A stretch of 64,000 nucleotides of DNA from a bacterium (GTDB taxonomy: Bacteria > Planctomycetota > UBA1135 > UBA2386). Every line of letters begins with the position of its first letter. Position 1 is the stretch's first letter. This document shows positions 1 to 8,502 of the stretch, in pieces. The stretch covers positions 62,001 to 126,000 of the forward strand of contig JANSXC010000014.1 in the NCBI GenBank assembly GCA_024743115.1, written 5' to 3'. Both the position numbers and the translations under genes were made by a program. The notes under the pieces are model-generated. The model did no database searches and was not told where the DNA came from. It worked only from the letters and a program-made list of their open reading frames with translations.

Positions 1-101
1 CGATGCTCGATGTGTCGCCCGGGCCGGACTTCGTCGCAGCGATCGCGATCCGGGCCGCGGAGCGCGCCGTCAGGCGCTTCCAGTTGACTCTCGACGCCTG
101 A
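1..101 (+). CDS. C-terminal end of an unidentified protein (partial)
   Basis: An open frame runs from the window edge to a TGA at 99-101 and encodes about 32 residues ending in RRFQLTLDA. The frame is open from position 3 and the upstream part is missing. The short tail matches no family I recognise. It converges with the ATP-grasp gene on the opposite strand, with 47 nt between the two stops. Its reality rests only on the open frame and the plausible spacing. Confidence 0.4.
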   Translation, partial: MLDVSPGPDFVAAIAIRAAERAVRRFQLTLDA

Positions 102-110
102 TGGGCGGCC

Positions 111-149
111 GGGTCGTCGGCGCTCAGGGTCGTCGGCGCTCAGGTCGTC
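111..149. repeat. 16-bp tandem repeat between convergent genes
   Basis: The unit GGGTCGTCGGCGCTCA occurs at 111-126 and again, identically, at 127-142. A partial third copy follows up to about 149. It fills the gap between two converging stop codons. I see no U-tract or stable hairpin that would make it a terminator, so it is probably a local duplication. Confidence 0.6.
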
Positions 150-1369
150 TAACTGGCCCGCACCTGCACGAGCTCACCGACCGAGTCGAGCATACCGCGC
201 AGTGTGTCGTAGTCCGGGTGCCGCATGCGCAGCCAGGCGTTGGCCATGTAGCCGGCCTCGACGCCTTGCGTCCCCGAGCCGATCGGCGGGGTGTGGACGT
301 CGATGATCCACTCGCCGAACCGCTTGTGGACTTCGTCGAGGCCGTCGTAGGCCTGGATCGTACCGTCCTGATCGGGTCGCAGCGCGATCATGCCGGCCGC
401 GTACTTGCGTGACGGCTGGAATGGCACCTGCTCGTGCACGATGGCGTGACCCCAGGCGGCGTAGAGATCGAACTCGTTGGCCGCGGAGTAGAGGTCCCAG
501 ACGCCGACGCCCGGCGGCCGGCAGCCGATCTCGGAGAACTTCAGCCCCTTGTCACCGAAGAACCACTCCATGTGCGTCGGGGACGTCCAGATCCCGAGCG
601 CGGTGATCGCGGCCTGGCCGAGCTCGCGCACCTCGCGGTAGTTCTCGTGTTCAACCCGGTTCGTGCAAACGATCTGCGGCGAGATCCAACGCGTGCGCAT
701 CGCTTCGAGCACATTGGGGAAGTAGTGACACGCGAAGTCGATCACGGGTTTGCCGCACACCGAGAGCGTGTCGTAGAAGCCCTCGTGCCCGGTCAGGAAC
801 TCCTCGATCGCGACTTCTCGTCCGCGGTCCACGCCGAGCTCGGCGAGCACGCGTTCGAGCCCCGCGTCGTCGTCGACGCGGTGGGTGCCAGCCGCGCCCG
901 CGCCATCGAGCGGCTTGAGGATCAGCGGGTAGCCGGTGTCCTTCGCAAACTGCCGCGCGTCCTCGGGGCTCGTCACACGCGCGCTCGCCGCGCACGCGAT
1001 GCCGGCTTCGCGCACCGCGTCCTTCATCGCGGGCTTGTCGCGACACAGCCAGGCGGTGCGACTCGTCGTGCCCGAGATCTCCAGCCGTTCACGCACGTGC
1101 GCGGCGGCCATGACGTGCGCTTCGATCGTCGCCTCGAGGCGGTCGACGCGCGCGCGTTGCGACAGGCGCTTCACGGCCTCGGCCAGCGCGTGCTCGTCGA
1201 CGACGGAGCGGACGCGTTCGAACTGGAACAGCCCTTCGCGAAGATTCGCGGGCAGGGCCTCGGCGGGCCGTTCGCTGATCGCGGAGATGCGTGCGCCGGT
1301 ACTGAGCAGGCCGCGCAGGAACTCGCGCTGGTTGTTGGGGAACGCCGGTTCGATGAGAACTACGTGCAT
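149..1369 (-). CDS. ATP-grasp enzyme, paralogue 1
   Basis: A 406-residue ATP-grasp-fold ligase with the three-part plan of carbamoyl-phosphate-synthase-like ligases. The N-terminal domain starts MHVVLIEPAF, the central lobe contains YPLILKPLDGAGAAGT (a nucleotide-binding glycine loop), and the C-terminal half carries THMEWFF and EIGCRPPG, probably the Mg/ATP-binding acidic segment. The start at 1369 was chosen because the two neighbouring paralogues begin the same way (MHVVFVMP, MNVVFLSP); the frame is open further upstream but runs into glgA. It lies 28 nt downstream of glgA on the same strand, so the two are probably cotranscribed. The substrate is unknown; ATP-grasp enzymes usually join a carboxylate to an amine or thiol through an acyl phosphate. 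Confidence 0.85.
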   Translation of the reverse strand: MHVVLIEPAFPNNQREFLRGLLSTGARISAISERPAEALPANLREGLFQFERVRSVVDEHALAEAVKRLSQRARVDRLEATIEAHVMAAAHVRERLEISGTTSRTAWLCRDKPAMKDAVREAGIACAASARVTSPEDARQFAKDTGYPLILKPLDGAGAAGTHRVDDDAGLERVLAELGVDRGREVAIEEFLTGHEGFYDTLSVCGKPVIDFACHYFPNVLEAMRTRWISPQIVCTNRVEHENYREVRELGQAAITALGIWTSPTHMEWFFGDKGLKFSEIGCRPPGVGVWDLYSAANEFDLYAAWGHAIVHEQVPFQPSRKYAAGMIALRPDQDGTIQAYDGLDEVHKRFGEWIIDVHTPPIGSGTQGVEAGYMANAWLRMRHPDYDTLRGMLDSVGELVQVRAS

Positions 1370-1397
1370 GGTCGGTGGATGGTCGCCGTCGTGGAGC

Positions 1398-2858
1398 TCA
1401 CAGGCCGCAGAGGTCGCGGTAGAGCGCGACGTATTCGGCACCCTGGCGATCCCAGGAGAAGTCGCGCTGCATCCCGTTCTTGACGAGCTGCTGCCAGCCT
1501 TGGCGGTCGCGCCAGTTGCGCAAACACCAGTCGATCGTGCCCGCGAGCGCCTGACTGCTGAACTCGTCGAACAGGAATCCGGTGCCCTCGCGCGTCGTCG
1601 GGTCCCAGGCCTGGACAGTGTCCGCGAGGCCGCCCGTGCGACGTACGATCGGCGGGGTGCCGTAGCGCAGACTGTACATCTGGTTCAGTCCACACGGCTC
1701 GAAGCGCGACGGCATCAGGAACACGTCGCTACCGGCTTCGATCCAATGCGCGAGTTCGTTGTGGAAGCCACGGTACAGCCCGACCTTCTGCGGCCAGGTG
1801 TCGCGCAGCCATTGGAAGTAGCTCTCGTGCTTCGATTCGCCGGAGCCGAGCACGCACAGGCGCATGTCCTCGCGCTGCAGGAACACCGGAATCGAGTCGG
1901 CGAACAGTTCGAAGCCCTTCTGCGACGTCAGGCGCGAGACGACGCCGAACACCGGCGCACGCGGGTTGTGGGGCAGGTCCATGCGCTGCAGCAGCGCGGC
2001 CTTCATCTTCGCCTTGCCGCTCGGATCGTCGGCGCTGTAGTGGTGCGGGATGAGTGGATCGGTGGCGGGGTCCCAGTCGCCGTAGTCGACGCCGTTGACG
2101 ATGCCGACGAGGTCGCTGCTGCGGGTCTGCAGCAGCTCCTCCATGCCCATCCCGAATTCGCTGGTCTGGATCTCCCGCGCGTACGTCACCGAGACGGTCG
2201 ACAGCTTGTTGGCGTGGAGCACGCCGGTCTTGAGGAACGCGAACCGCTTGTCACGCAGGTCGCCGTGGTGCAGGTGCGCGCGCTGGTCGTCGAGGCCGAT
2301 CGCCGCGAGCTGGCTGTCGGGGAACACGCCCTGGTAGCCGATGTTGTGGATCGTCAGCAGGGTCTTCGTGTTGCTGAACAGCCGATCCCAGTGGTAGGTC
2401 GTGCGCAGGTAGAGCGGGATCAGCGAGGTGTGCCAGTCGTTGCAGTGCACGACGTCCGGCGACCAGCTGAGCCGCTGGCAGGTATCCAAGACGGCGCGGC
2501 ACAGCATCGCGAACCGTAGCGATTCGTCGCCGTCGTCCGTGTAGAGCCCCTCGCGATGGTAGAGCTCAGGGCAGTCAACGAAATGCACGAGCACATCGCT
2601 GTTCGGCAGCGGAGCCGTGCGGATCGAGCAGCGGATCGTGCGCCCGGGAAACTTGACGTCGATGGCTTGCGCGCCTTCGAGGGGTGTCGTTTCGACGTCA
2701 CTCTTGGCGACACGCTGGTAGAGCGGGACGAAGATGCGCACCTCGTGGCCCGCGCGGCCGAGGAACCGGCCGAGGCCCGCGACGACGTCGGCGAGACCGC
2801 CGGTCTTGGCGAACGGGGAGACTTCGGAGGCGGCGAGGCAGACGCGCAGCGGACGCAT
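1398..2858 (-). CDS. glgA: Glycogen synthase (ADP-glucose, GT5)
   Basis: A 486-residue GT5 glycogen/starch synthase that extends alpha-1,4-glucan from ADP-glucose in the cytoplasm. The N-terminal lobe has KTGGLADV (residues 18-25), the signature glucan/ADP-binding loop. The mid region has HCNDWHT and VNGVDYGDWDP. The C-terminal lobe has FEPCGLNQMYSLRYGT followed by RTGGLADTV, the conserved nucleotide-sugar site. Length is normal for the family (about 480). The ATG at 2858 places the beta-strand MRPLRVCLAASEV at the N-terminus, as in homologues; the upstream extension of the frame is not credible. It is followed by an ATP-grasp gene and divergently flanked by another. No other glycogen gene is in the window. 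Confidence 0.95.
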   Translation of the reverse strand: MRPLRVCLAASEVSPFAKTGGLADVVAGLGRFLGRAGHEVRIFVPLYQRVAKSDVETTPLEGAQAIDVKFPGRTIRCSIRTAPLPNSDVLVHFVDCPELYHREGLYTDDGDESLRFAMLCRAVLDTCQRLSWSPDVVHCNDWHTSLIPLYLRTTYHWDRLFSNTKTLLTIHNIGYQGVFPDSQLAAIGLDDQRAHLHHGDLRDKRFAFLKTGVLHANKLSTVSVTYAREIQTSEFGMGMEELLQTRSSDLVGIVNGVDYGDWDPATDPLIPHHYSADDPSGKAKMKAALLQRMDLPHNPRAPVFGVVSRLTSQKGFELFADSIPVFLQREDMRLCVLGSGESKHESYFQWLRDTWPQKVGLYRGFHNELAHWIEAGSDVFLMPSRFEPCGLNQMYSLRYGTPPIVRRTGGLADTVQAWDPTTREGTGFLFDEFSSQALAGTIDWCLRNWRDRQGWQQLVKNGMQRDFSWDRQGAEYVALYRDLCGL

Positions 2859-3024
2859 GGCTTGCCGATGCTCGCATGCGGCAGTCGCGGGTGCGAGTCC
2901 CAGCCAAGAAATGCTCGATCGAAAAACGCGGCCGACAGCCGACCGCTGTGGCGTGGTCGGTCCATGCCGGTCCAGGGGGGCAACAGAACCGTTGGTCACG
3001 CTGGCGGGCGATGGCGGTGGCCGC

Positions 3025-3030
3025 TATAGC
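3025..3030 (+). promoter_or_regulatory. Candidate -10 element, leaderless-type spacing
   Basis: TATAGC sits 10 nt before the ATG at 3041. I see no convincing -35 hexamer and no Shine-Dalgarno between it and the start. It belongs to the recurring set of close -10 elements in this window. Confidence 0.3.
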
Positions 3031-3040
3031 TGCGGCGCAG

Positions 3041-4294
3041 ATGCACGTCGTTTTCGTCATGCCCTTCGCAATGGCCAGCTCGCTGCGATTCGCCCGCGCA
3101 GTGGCCGAGCTACCGGAGGTCGAGGTCAGCCTGATCTCGCAGACGGAGCGCAGCGCGCTGCCTGCCGAACTCGCGAAGCGGATTGCCGGTTTCGAACGGG
3201 TCGCGGACGCGTTGGCGCCCGACCGGCTGGTCGGCGCGGTCCGTCGGCTCGCGCAACAGCACGGCGAGGTCGTACGGCTGGTCGGCATTCTCGAACAGCT
3301 GCAGGAGCCGCTCGGCAAGGTGCGCGAAGAACTGCAGATCCGCGGCATGGACTCGCGCGAGGCGGCGAACTTCCGCGACAAGGCGCGCATGAAGGAAGTG
3401 CTGCGCGCGCACGGCATCGACACCGCGAAGCACCGGCTCTGCGCGACGGCGCGCGAGGCCGAGGAGTTCGCCAGGACCATCGGTTATCCGCTCGTTGCCA
3501 AGCCGCCCGCGGGCGCCGGTGCGAAGTCTACGTCGCGGTGCACGACTGCTGCGGAGCTCGGTAGGTTTCTGGCGGCGACGCGCCCGCGGCCCGGTCAGGA
3601 AGTCCTGATCGAGGAGTTCGTGAAGGGCCGCGAGTACTCGTTCGATTCGATCACGCTGCACGGCATGCACGTGTTCCACAGCGTCTCGAGCTACCACCCG
3701 ACGCCGCTCACGGTCATGGACAATCCGTGGATCCAGTGGTGCGTCGTGCTGCCGCGCGACATCAGTGGGCCGGAGTATGCGGATATCCACCGGTTCGGTC
3801 CGGCGGCGCTCAGCGCGCTCGGGATGTATACGGGGATGACGCACATGGAGTGGTTCCGGCGCGAGGACGGCTCGATCGCGATCGGCGAGGTCGCGGCGCG
3901 GCCGCCCGGTGCGCAATTCGTGTCGCTGATGTCGCATGCCTACGACCGGGACATGTACTCCGCGTTCGCGGAGCTCATGGTGCACGAGCGCTTCGATCCG
4001 CCGGCGCGGCGCTACGCGGTCGGTGCGGTCTACCTGCGCGGCCAGTCCGTCCGCGAGTCGGGCGGCAGTTCGGAGGCCGGTGGCCGGGTTACTGCGGTGC
4101 ACGGCGTCGAGGAGATCCGGCGGGAGTTCGGACCGTTGATCGTCGAATCGCGTCTGCCTGAGGTCGGCCAGGTCCGGAGTTCGAGCTACGAGGGCGAAGG
4201 GTTCGTCATCGTCCGGCATCCCGACACGGCCGTCGTACACGCGGCGGCGGATCGCATCCTGAATCGCATGCGCGTCGAGATCGGATCCGAGTAG
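3041..4294 (+). CDS. ATP-grasp enzyme, paralogue 2
   Basis: A 417-residue ATP-grasp enzyme divergent from glgA. Its architecture matches the paralogues: N-terminal MHVVFVMPFA, FRDKARMKEVL before the ATP-grasp core, YPLVAKPPAGAGAKST as nucleotide loop, EEFVKGREYSFDSI in the substrate/ATP lobe, then THMEWFRREDG and EVAARPPG. The ATG at 3041 is preferred over the ATG at 3011 because it aligns with both paralogues. The next ATP-grasp gene begins 23 nt after its stop. Substrate unknown. The segment after RPPG (SHAYDRDMYSAFAELMV) resembles the corresponding part of both relatives, so the three descend from local duplications. Confidence 0.85.
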   Translation: MHVVFVMPFAMASSLRFARAVAELPEVEVSLISQTERSALPAELAKRIAGFERVADALAPDRLVGAVRRLAQQHGEVVRLVGILEQLQEPLGKVREELQIRGMDSREAANFRDKARMKEVLRAHGIDTAKHRLCATAREAEEFARTIGYPLVAKPPAGAGAKSTSRCTTAAELGRFLAATRPRPGQEVLIEEFVKGREYSFDSITLHGMHVFHSVSSYHPTPLTVMDNPWIQWCVVLPRDISGPEYADIHRFGPAALSALGMYTGMTHMEWFRREDGSIAIGEVAARPPGAQFVSLMSHAYDRDMYSAFAELMVHERFDPPARRYAVGAVYLRGQSVRESGGSSEAGGRVTAVHGVEEIRREFGPLIVESRLPEVGQVRSSSYEGEGFVIVRHPDTAVVHAAADRILNRMRVEIGSE

Positions 4295-4317
4295 GCTCTG
4301 AGGAGGGTGTGCCCGAG

Positions 4318-5535
4318 ATGAACGTCGTCTTTCTCAGTCCTGGTTTTCCGGCCGAGATGCCGTTGTTCGCGCGCGGGCTCGCGCAGGTCGGCGCCAACGT
4401 CTATGGCGTGGGCGATCAGCCCGCCGCGGCGCTGCCCGATGATGCGCGCGCGGCTCTGACCGACTACCTGCAGTGCTCGTTCGGGGACGAGGCGGCGGCT
4501 GTCGAACGCATCCGCTCCTGGCTGCGCGGGCGCAGCATCGACCGCGTCGAGTGCTCGTGGGAGCGCCTGATGTACCTCGCGGCGCAGTTGCGGCAGACCT
4601 TCGGCGTGCCCGGCATGACGGTCGAGCAGACCGCGATCGTGCGCGACAAGGAGCGGATGAAGGAGGCGGTCGAGGGCGCGGGTCTGCGGGTGCCGCGGCA
4701 CGGTCGCGCGCGGTCGCAGCACGAGGCCTGGTCCGTCGTCGAGCGGGTCGGCTACCCCGCAATCCTCAAGCCGATCGACGGCGCCGGCAGCCAGAACACG
4801 TTCCGCTGCAACGATGCGAGCGAGTTCGAGGCCGCCCTGCAGCGCACCCGGCACGTCGAGGAGATCTCGGTCGAGGAGTACGTCGAGGGCGAGGAGCTGA
4901 CCTACGACACCGTGTGTGCGGGCGGGCGCGTGCTGTTCGAGAACGTGTCGTGGTACCGGCCCAAGCCGATGATCCTGGCGCAGAACGAGTGGATCTCGAT
5001 GCAAAACATCGTGCTCAAGGACATCCACGCGGAGTTTCCTCGGCCCGGGGTCGAGCTCGGGCGCGAGGTGTTGCAGGCGCTCGGCTTCGAGGTCGGCTTC
5101 ACGCACATGGAGTGGTTCCGCACGAGCGCCGGCGAGGCCGTCTTCGGTGAGATCGGCGGTCGACCGCCCGGCGCGCGGCTCGTGCACGCGATGAACTACG
5201 GCTACGACGTCGACTTGTTCACGGGCTGGGCCGAGGCAGTGTGCTTTGGCCGGCTGAGTCAGGACGTCACGCCGAAGTACAACGCGTCGATGGTTTTCAA
5301 GCGCGCGCAGGGCGACGGCGAGACCGTCGTCGCGCATCGGGGTCTCGGTGAGCTGCTGCAGCGCTACGGCCAGCACATCGCCTCGATCGAGCTGACGCCG
5401 ATCGGGCAACCGAAGCGCGATTGGCGCAAGGTCGTGGTCGGCGACGGCTGGATCGTCGTGCGCCACGAGAACCTCGACTTCACGCTCGAGATGTCGGAGG
5501 CGTTCGTCTCCGACCTGCTCGTCGTCGCGGGCTGA
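4318..5535 (+). CDS. ATP-grasp enzyme, paralogue 3
   Basis: A 405-residue third member of the local ATP-grasp family. Visible motifs are RDKERMKEAV, YPAILKPIDGAGSQNT, EEYVEGEELTYDTV, THMEWFRTSAGE and EIGGRPPGAR. An AGGAGG at 4301-4306 lies 11 nt from the ATG at 4318 but only 2 nt from an in-frame GTG at 4309, so the ATG is the more likely start and also aligns with the paralogues. This is one of the few clear ribosome-binding sites in the region. It is probably cotranscribed with paralogue 2. The function is probably ligation of a small carboxylate, but nothing in the sequence fixes the substrate. Confidence 0.85.
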   Translation: MNVVFLSPGFPAEMPLFARGLAQVGANVYGVGDQPAAALPDDARAALTDYLQCSFGDEAAAVERIRSWLRGRSIDRVECSWERLMYLAAQLRQTFGVPGMTVEQTAIVRDKERMKEAVEGAGLRVPRHGRARSQHEAWSVVERVGYPAILKPIDGAGSQNTFRCNDASEFEAALQRTRHVEEISVEEYVEGEELTYDTVCAGGRVLFENVSWYRPKPMILAQNEWISMQNIVLKDIHAEFPRPGVELGREVLQALGFEVGFTHMEWFRTSAGEAVFGEIGGRPPGARLVHAMNYGYDVDLFTGWAEAVCFGRLSQDVTPKYNASMVFKRAQGDGETVVAHRGLGELLQRYGQHIASIELTPIGQPKRDWRKVVVGDGWIVVRHENLDFTLEMSEAFVSDLLVVAG

Positions 5536-5553
5536 GCGCCGTCGAGCCGTCGT

Positions 5554-6714
5554 TCACCGGCGGTCGAGCCCGACCAGGAACTCGGTGTAGGACGGCTTGG
5601 CCGCGCCGTCGTCGTGCTCGCGCATACCCAGGGTGCCGAGGAACTCGCGAAAGCGCGGATCGGATAGTCCGTAGTAGCTCTCGAACCGATCGAGCTCGCT
5701 CGGGCCCCAGTCCCCGAGATGGAGGAACGAGCAGAACCGGATGTCGGGGCGCGAGCGCAGTGCGAGGAAGACGTTCTGCACGAACCGCCGCTGGGCTTCG
5801 TGGCTGCTGCCGTTGGTCGGTCCGGAGCTCCAGCCGGCCGGGTAGCCGACTTCCTGGAGCAGTAGCGGGGTGGGGGCGACCGCCGCCCGCATCGTGTCGA
5901 AGTCCGCCGCGACGACGTCGGGGCTCCGCGGGTGGAAGTTGCTCATGAGCGGGTAGTAGGTGAACGCGACGGTGTCGCTCGCGGCCTTCAGCAGTTCGAC
6001 GAGCGCGGGTTGGCGTTCGAATCCCGTGAAGGTCACGGACGTGCCGATCGCGAGTCGCGGATCCAGGGCGCGGGAGTGGGCGCGCATCGCCGCGAGCAGC
6101 GCGGCGTAGGCCGGAGCGTGGTGGGGGCGCGCCGCGAGCCACACGTCGACCTCGTTGCCGATGGCGAGGTAGAAGCCGCCGTTGGCGACGAGTCGCGGCA
6201 CCAACGCGTCGAGTACGGTAGCAAGGCGCTGCGAGAATGCCGGGGAATCGAACGTCAGTCCGGCCCGGAGTTCGTTCGGGAATCCGGCGTCCACGAGGTC
6301 GGCGGGCAACGTCAGCGCGGTCGTGTCGATCACCTGGAGCACCACGTAGGGCGCGAGCGCGGCGGCGGACGTCGTCGCGAGCAGGTGGTCGAGGTGCGTG
6401 AGATCGAACACGCCGGGTGCGGTTTCGATATCCGTCCAACGGATCGCGAGTTCGTAGCCGTCGACGCCGCGCGCGAGCGACTCCTGCCACGCGGCGTCCA
6501 TCGCCCCACGCGCAGTGACCGGTGGTGCCGAGTAGATGAGGCCGATTCGCTGGCCGGGGCCGAGCAGCGGGAGTTCCGCGGCCGGGTTCGTGGGGCCTGG
6601 CGCGGGCACTTCCGACGCGCCGGGTTGTGCCTTGCTGCTGCAGCCAGTCGCGAGCGCGGCGACCAGGAGCGCGGCGCGAGCGGGCGCCGGGAATCGGGCG
6701 AATCGGGCGGGCAT
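5554..6714 (-). CDS. Lipoprotein with clan GH-A-like glycoside hydrolase fold
   Basis: A 386-residue exported lipoprotein. The signal peptide ends LVAALATGC with the lipid-modified Cys near residue 25, followed by a Pro/Ala linker. The rest reads as a TIM barrel: AIGNEVDVW carries the probable acid/base Glu and LLQEVGYPAG the probable nucleophile Glu, the spacing typical of clan GH-A glycosidases. I cannot name the GH family or glycan. The ATG at 6714 was chosen over a GTG two codons upstream. It converges with ATP-grasp paralogue 3 and diverges from the S46 peptidase. A glucan-active role would fit the nearby glycogen synthase, but glycogen is cytoplasmic and this protein is outside, so a direct link is unlikely. 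Confidence 0.7.
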   Translation of the reverse strand: MPARFARFPAPARAALLVAALATGCSSKAQPGASEVPAPGPTNPAAELPLLGPGQRIGLIYSAPPVTARGAMDAAWQESLARGVDGYELAIRWTDIETAPGVFDLTHLDHLLATTSAAALAPYVVLQVIDTTALTLPADLVDAGFPNELRAGLTFDSPAFSQRLATVLDALVPRLVANGGFYLAIGNEVDVWLAARPHHAPAYAALLAAMRAHSRALDPRLAIGTSVTFTGFERQPALVELLKAASDTVAFTYYPLMSNFHPRSPDVVAADFDTMRAAVAPTPLLLQEVGYPAGWSSGPTNGSSHEAQRRFVQNVFLALRSRPDIRFCSFLHLGDWGPSELDRFESYYGLSDPRFREFLGTLGMREHDDGAAKPSYTEFLVGLDRR

Positions 6715-6770
6715 GGCCACGCGAGCGCGGAAAACGGCAACTGCGTTTCGCGGGGAATCGCCGGCCTGCG

Positions 6771-6776
6771 TAGACT
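6771..6776 (+). promoter_or_regulatory. Candidate -10 element of the S46 peptidase gene
   Basis: TAGACT lies 24 nt before the ATG at 6801. The same hexamer occurs before two other genes in the window (14179 and, on the minus strand, 24458). No clear -35 is visible. Confidence 0.3.
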
Positions 6777-6800
6777 GCCGACCCCAACGACAGTTCCAGC

Positions 6801-8471
6801 ATGAAGAATTCGTTCCTCCGTGGCCGCTTCGGGCGGTCGTTCTCGTTCCTGGCGACCGCCGCGCTCGCGGCTGCCTTCGCAGTGCCGACGACGGCGCAGG
6901 CCCGCAAAGAGCTCGGCCGCATGTGGACGTTCGAGCATGCGCCGCTCGGCTGGTTCCAGCAGGCCTACGACTGGCAGCCGAGCAAGGAGTGGCTCGACCA
7001 TGCCCGCATGAGCTCGCTGCGCCTGGGTCGCAAGAACGGCGATGGCTACCAGTACTTCTGCTCGGCCTCGTTCGTGACTCCGTACGGCCTCGTGATGACC
7101 AACCATCACTGTGCGCGCGACTTCATCGCGGGCATCCAAGGCGAGAACAACTGGCAGAAGGACGGGTTCTACGCCGGCTCGTACGACAACGAGATCAAGA
7201 TCCCCGGTGCCGTCGTCTCGCAGCTCGTCGAGCAGAGCGATGTCACCGCAGCCGTGCGTGAGCAGGGTGAGCAGGCTGTGATCGCCGCGGCCAAGGAGAA
7301 GCACCCGGACCTCTACCACGAGGTTGTCGCGCTCTACCAGGGCGGGATGTACCAGCTCTACAGCCACAAGGTCTACGACGACCTGCGCCTCGTCTGCGCG
7401 CCGCACGGGCAGAGCGCGCACTTCGGTGGTGACCCGGACAACTTCTGCTACCCGCGCTGGGGACTCGACTTCACGTTCCTGCGCGCCTACGGCGCCGATG
7501 GGCGCCCGGTCGACAGCGCCAAGATGTGCTTCTCGTGGAAGACCACGGGTGCGGGCGAGGGTGAACCCGTCTTCGTGACCGGTAACCCGGGCAGCACCGG
7601 CCGGCTGCAGACGCTCGCGCAGTGTGAGTATCGCCGCGATCACCATTACCCGCAGATGCTCGAGCGCATCCACGGCATGCTCGACCGGCTCAACGAGCAG
7701 GCCGGCCAGAGCGCCGAAGCCAAGAAGCAGCTGACCTCGCGCATCCTGCAGATCGAGAATGCGCGCAAGGCGTTCCAGGGCTACCTCGACGGCCTGCGCA
7801 ATCCGCGCATCATGGCGGTCAAGGAGAAGGCCGAGACCGAGCTGCGGGCGGCGGTCAACAAGAACGACGACCTCAAGGCCAAGTACGGCGACACCTGGGA
7901 CCAGATCGCGGACATCCAGAAGCAGAAGGTCGAGGCGGCCGGTGATCGTCGCGCGATGCGCGATCTGACCGCCGAGGAGGAAAAGCTCAACAAGAAGGTC
8001 GGTGAGGCCTGCTTCGCGGTCTACGGCACCGAGATCCCGCCGGATGCCACGATGTCGCTGCGTCTCAGCGACGGCGTCGTCAAGGGCTACGAGTACAACG
8101 GCACGAAGGCGCCGCACATCACGACGCTCTACGGCCTGTTCGCACGCCACCACGAGTTCGCTGGCAAGTACCCGTTCGATCTGCCGAAGGCCTGGCTCGA
8201 CAACGAGAAGAACCTCGACCTGTCGACGCCGTTCAACTTCGTCGCGACGGCGGACATCATCGGCGGCAACTCGGGTTCGCCCGTGATCGACAAGGAGCAC
8301 AACGTCGTCGGCCTGATCTTCGACGGCAACATCGAAATGCTCGGCAACCGCTACGTGTTCGACGACGAGGTGTCGCGCTCCGTGTCGGTGCACCCGGCGA
8401 TCATCATCGAGTCGCTGCGCAAGATCTACGGCGCCGGCAAGCTCGCCGACGAGCTCGAGCGCAAGAAGTAG
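6801..8471 (+). CDS. S46 family dipeptidyl-peptidase (DPP7/DPP11-like)
   Basis: A 556-residue secreted serine peptidase of family S46, which removes dipeptides from peptide N-termini in the periplasm. A signal peptide occupies about residues 1-33 (cleavage near TAQA). The chymotrypsin-like triad is visible: His in MTNHHC (about 102-103), Asp in GGDPDNF (211-217) and Ser in GGNSGSP (Ser491). A helical segment of roughly 150 residues rich in Lys/Glu lies between the two halves of the double beta-barrel, as in the family. It is shorter than characterised DPP7 and DPP11 (about 700), probably through a smaller helical domain, so specificity should not be transferred from those enzymes. Probably monocistronic. 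Confidence 0.9.
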   Translation: MKNSFLRGRFGRSFSFLATAALAAAFAVPTTAQARKELGRMWTFEHAPLGWFQQAYDWQPSKEWLDHARMSSLRLGRKNGDGYQYFCSASFVTPYGLVMTNHHCARDFIAGIQGENNWQKDGFYAGSYDNEIKIPGAVVSQLVEQSDVTAAVREQGEQAVIAAAKEKHPDLYHEVVALYQGGMYQLYSHKVYDDLRLVCAPHGQSAHFGGDPDNFCYPRWGLDFTFLRAYGADGRPVDSAKMCFSWKTTGAGEGEPVFVTGNPGSTGRLQTLAQCEYRRDHHYPQMLERIHGMLDRLNEQAGQSAEAKKQLTSRILQIENARKAFQGYLDGLRNPRIMAVKEKAETELRAAVNKNDDLKAKYGDTWDQIADIQKQKVEAAGDRRAMRDLTAEEEKLNKKVGEACFAVYGTEIPPDATMSLRLSDGVVKGYEYNGTKAPHITTLYGLFARHHEFAGKYPFDLPKAWLDNEKNLDLSTPFNFVATADIIGGNSGSPVIDKEHNVVGLIFDGNIEMLGNRYVFDDEVSRSVSVHPAIIIESLRKIYGAGKLADELERKK

Positions 8472-8502
8472 TAGTTGCTTCGTAGCGCCGGCCGCCCCGG
8501 GG

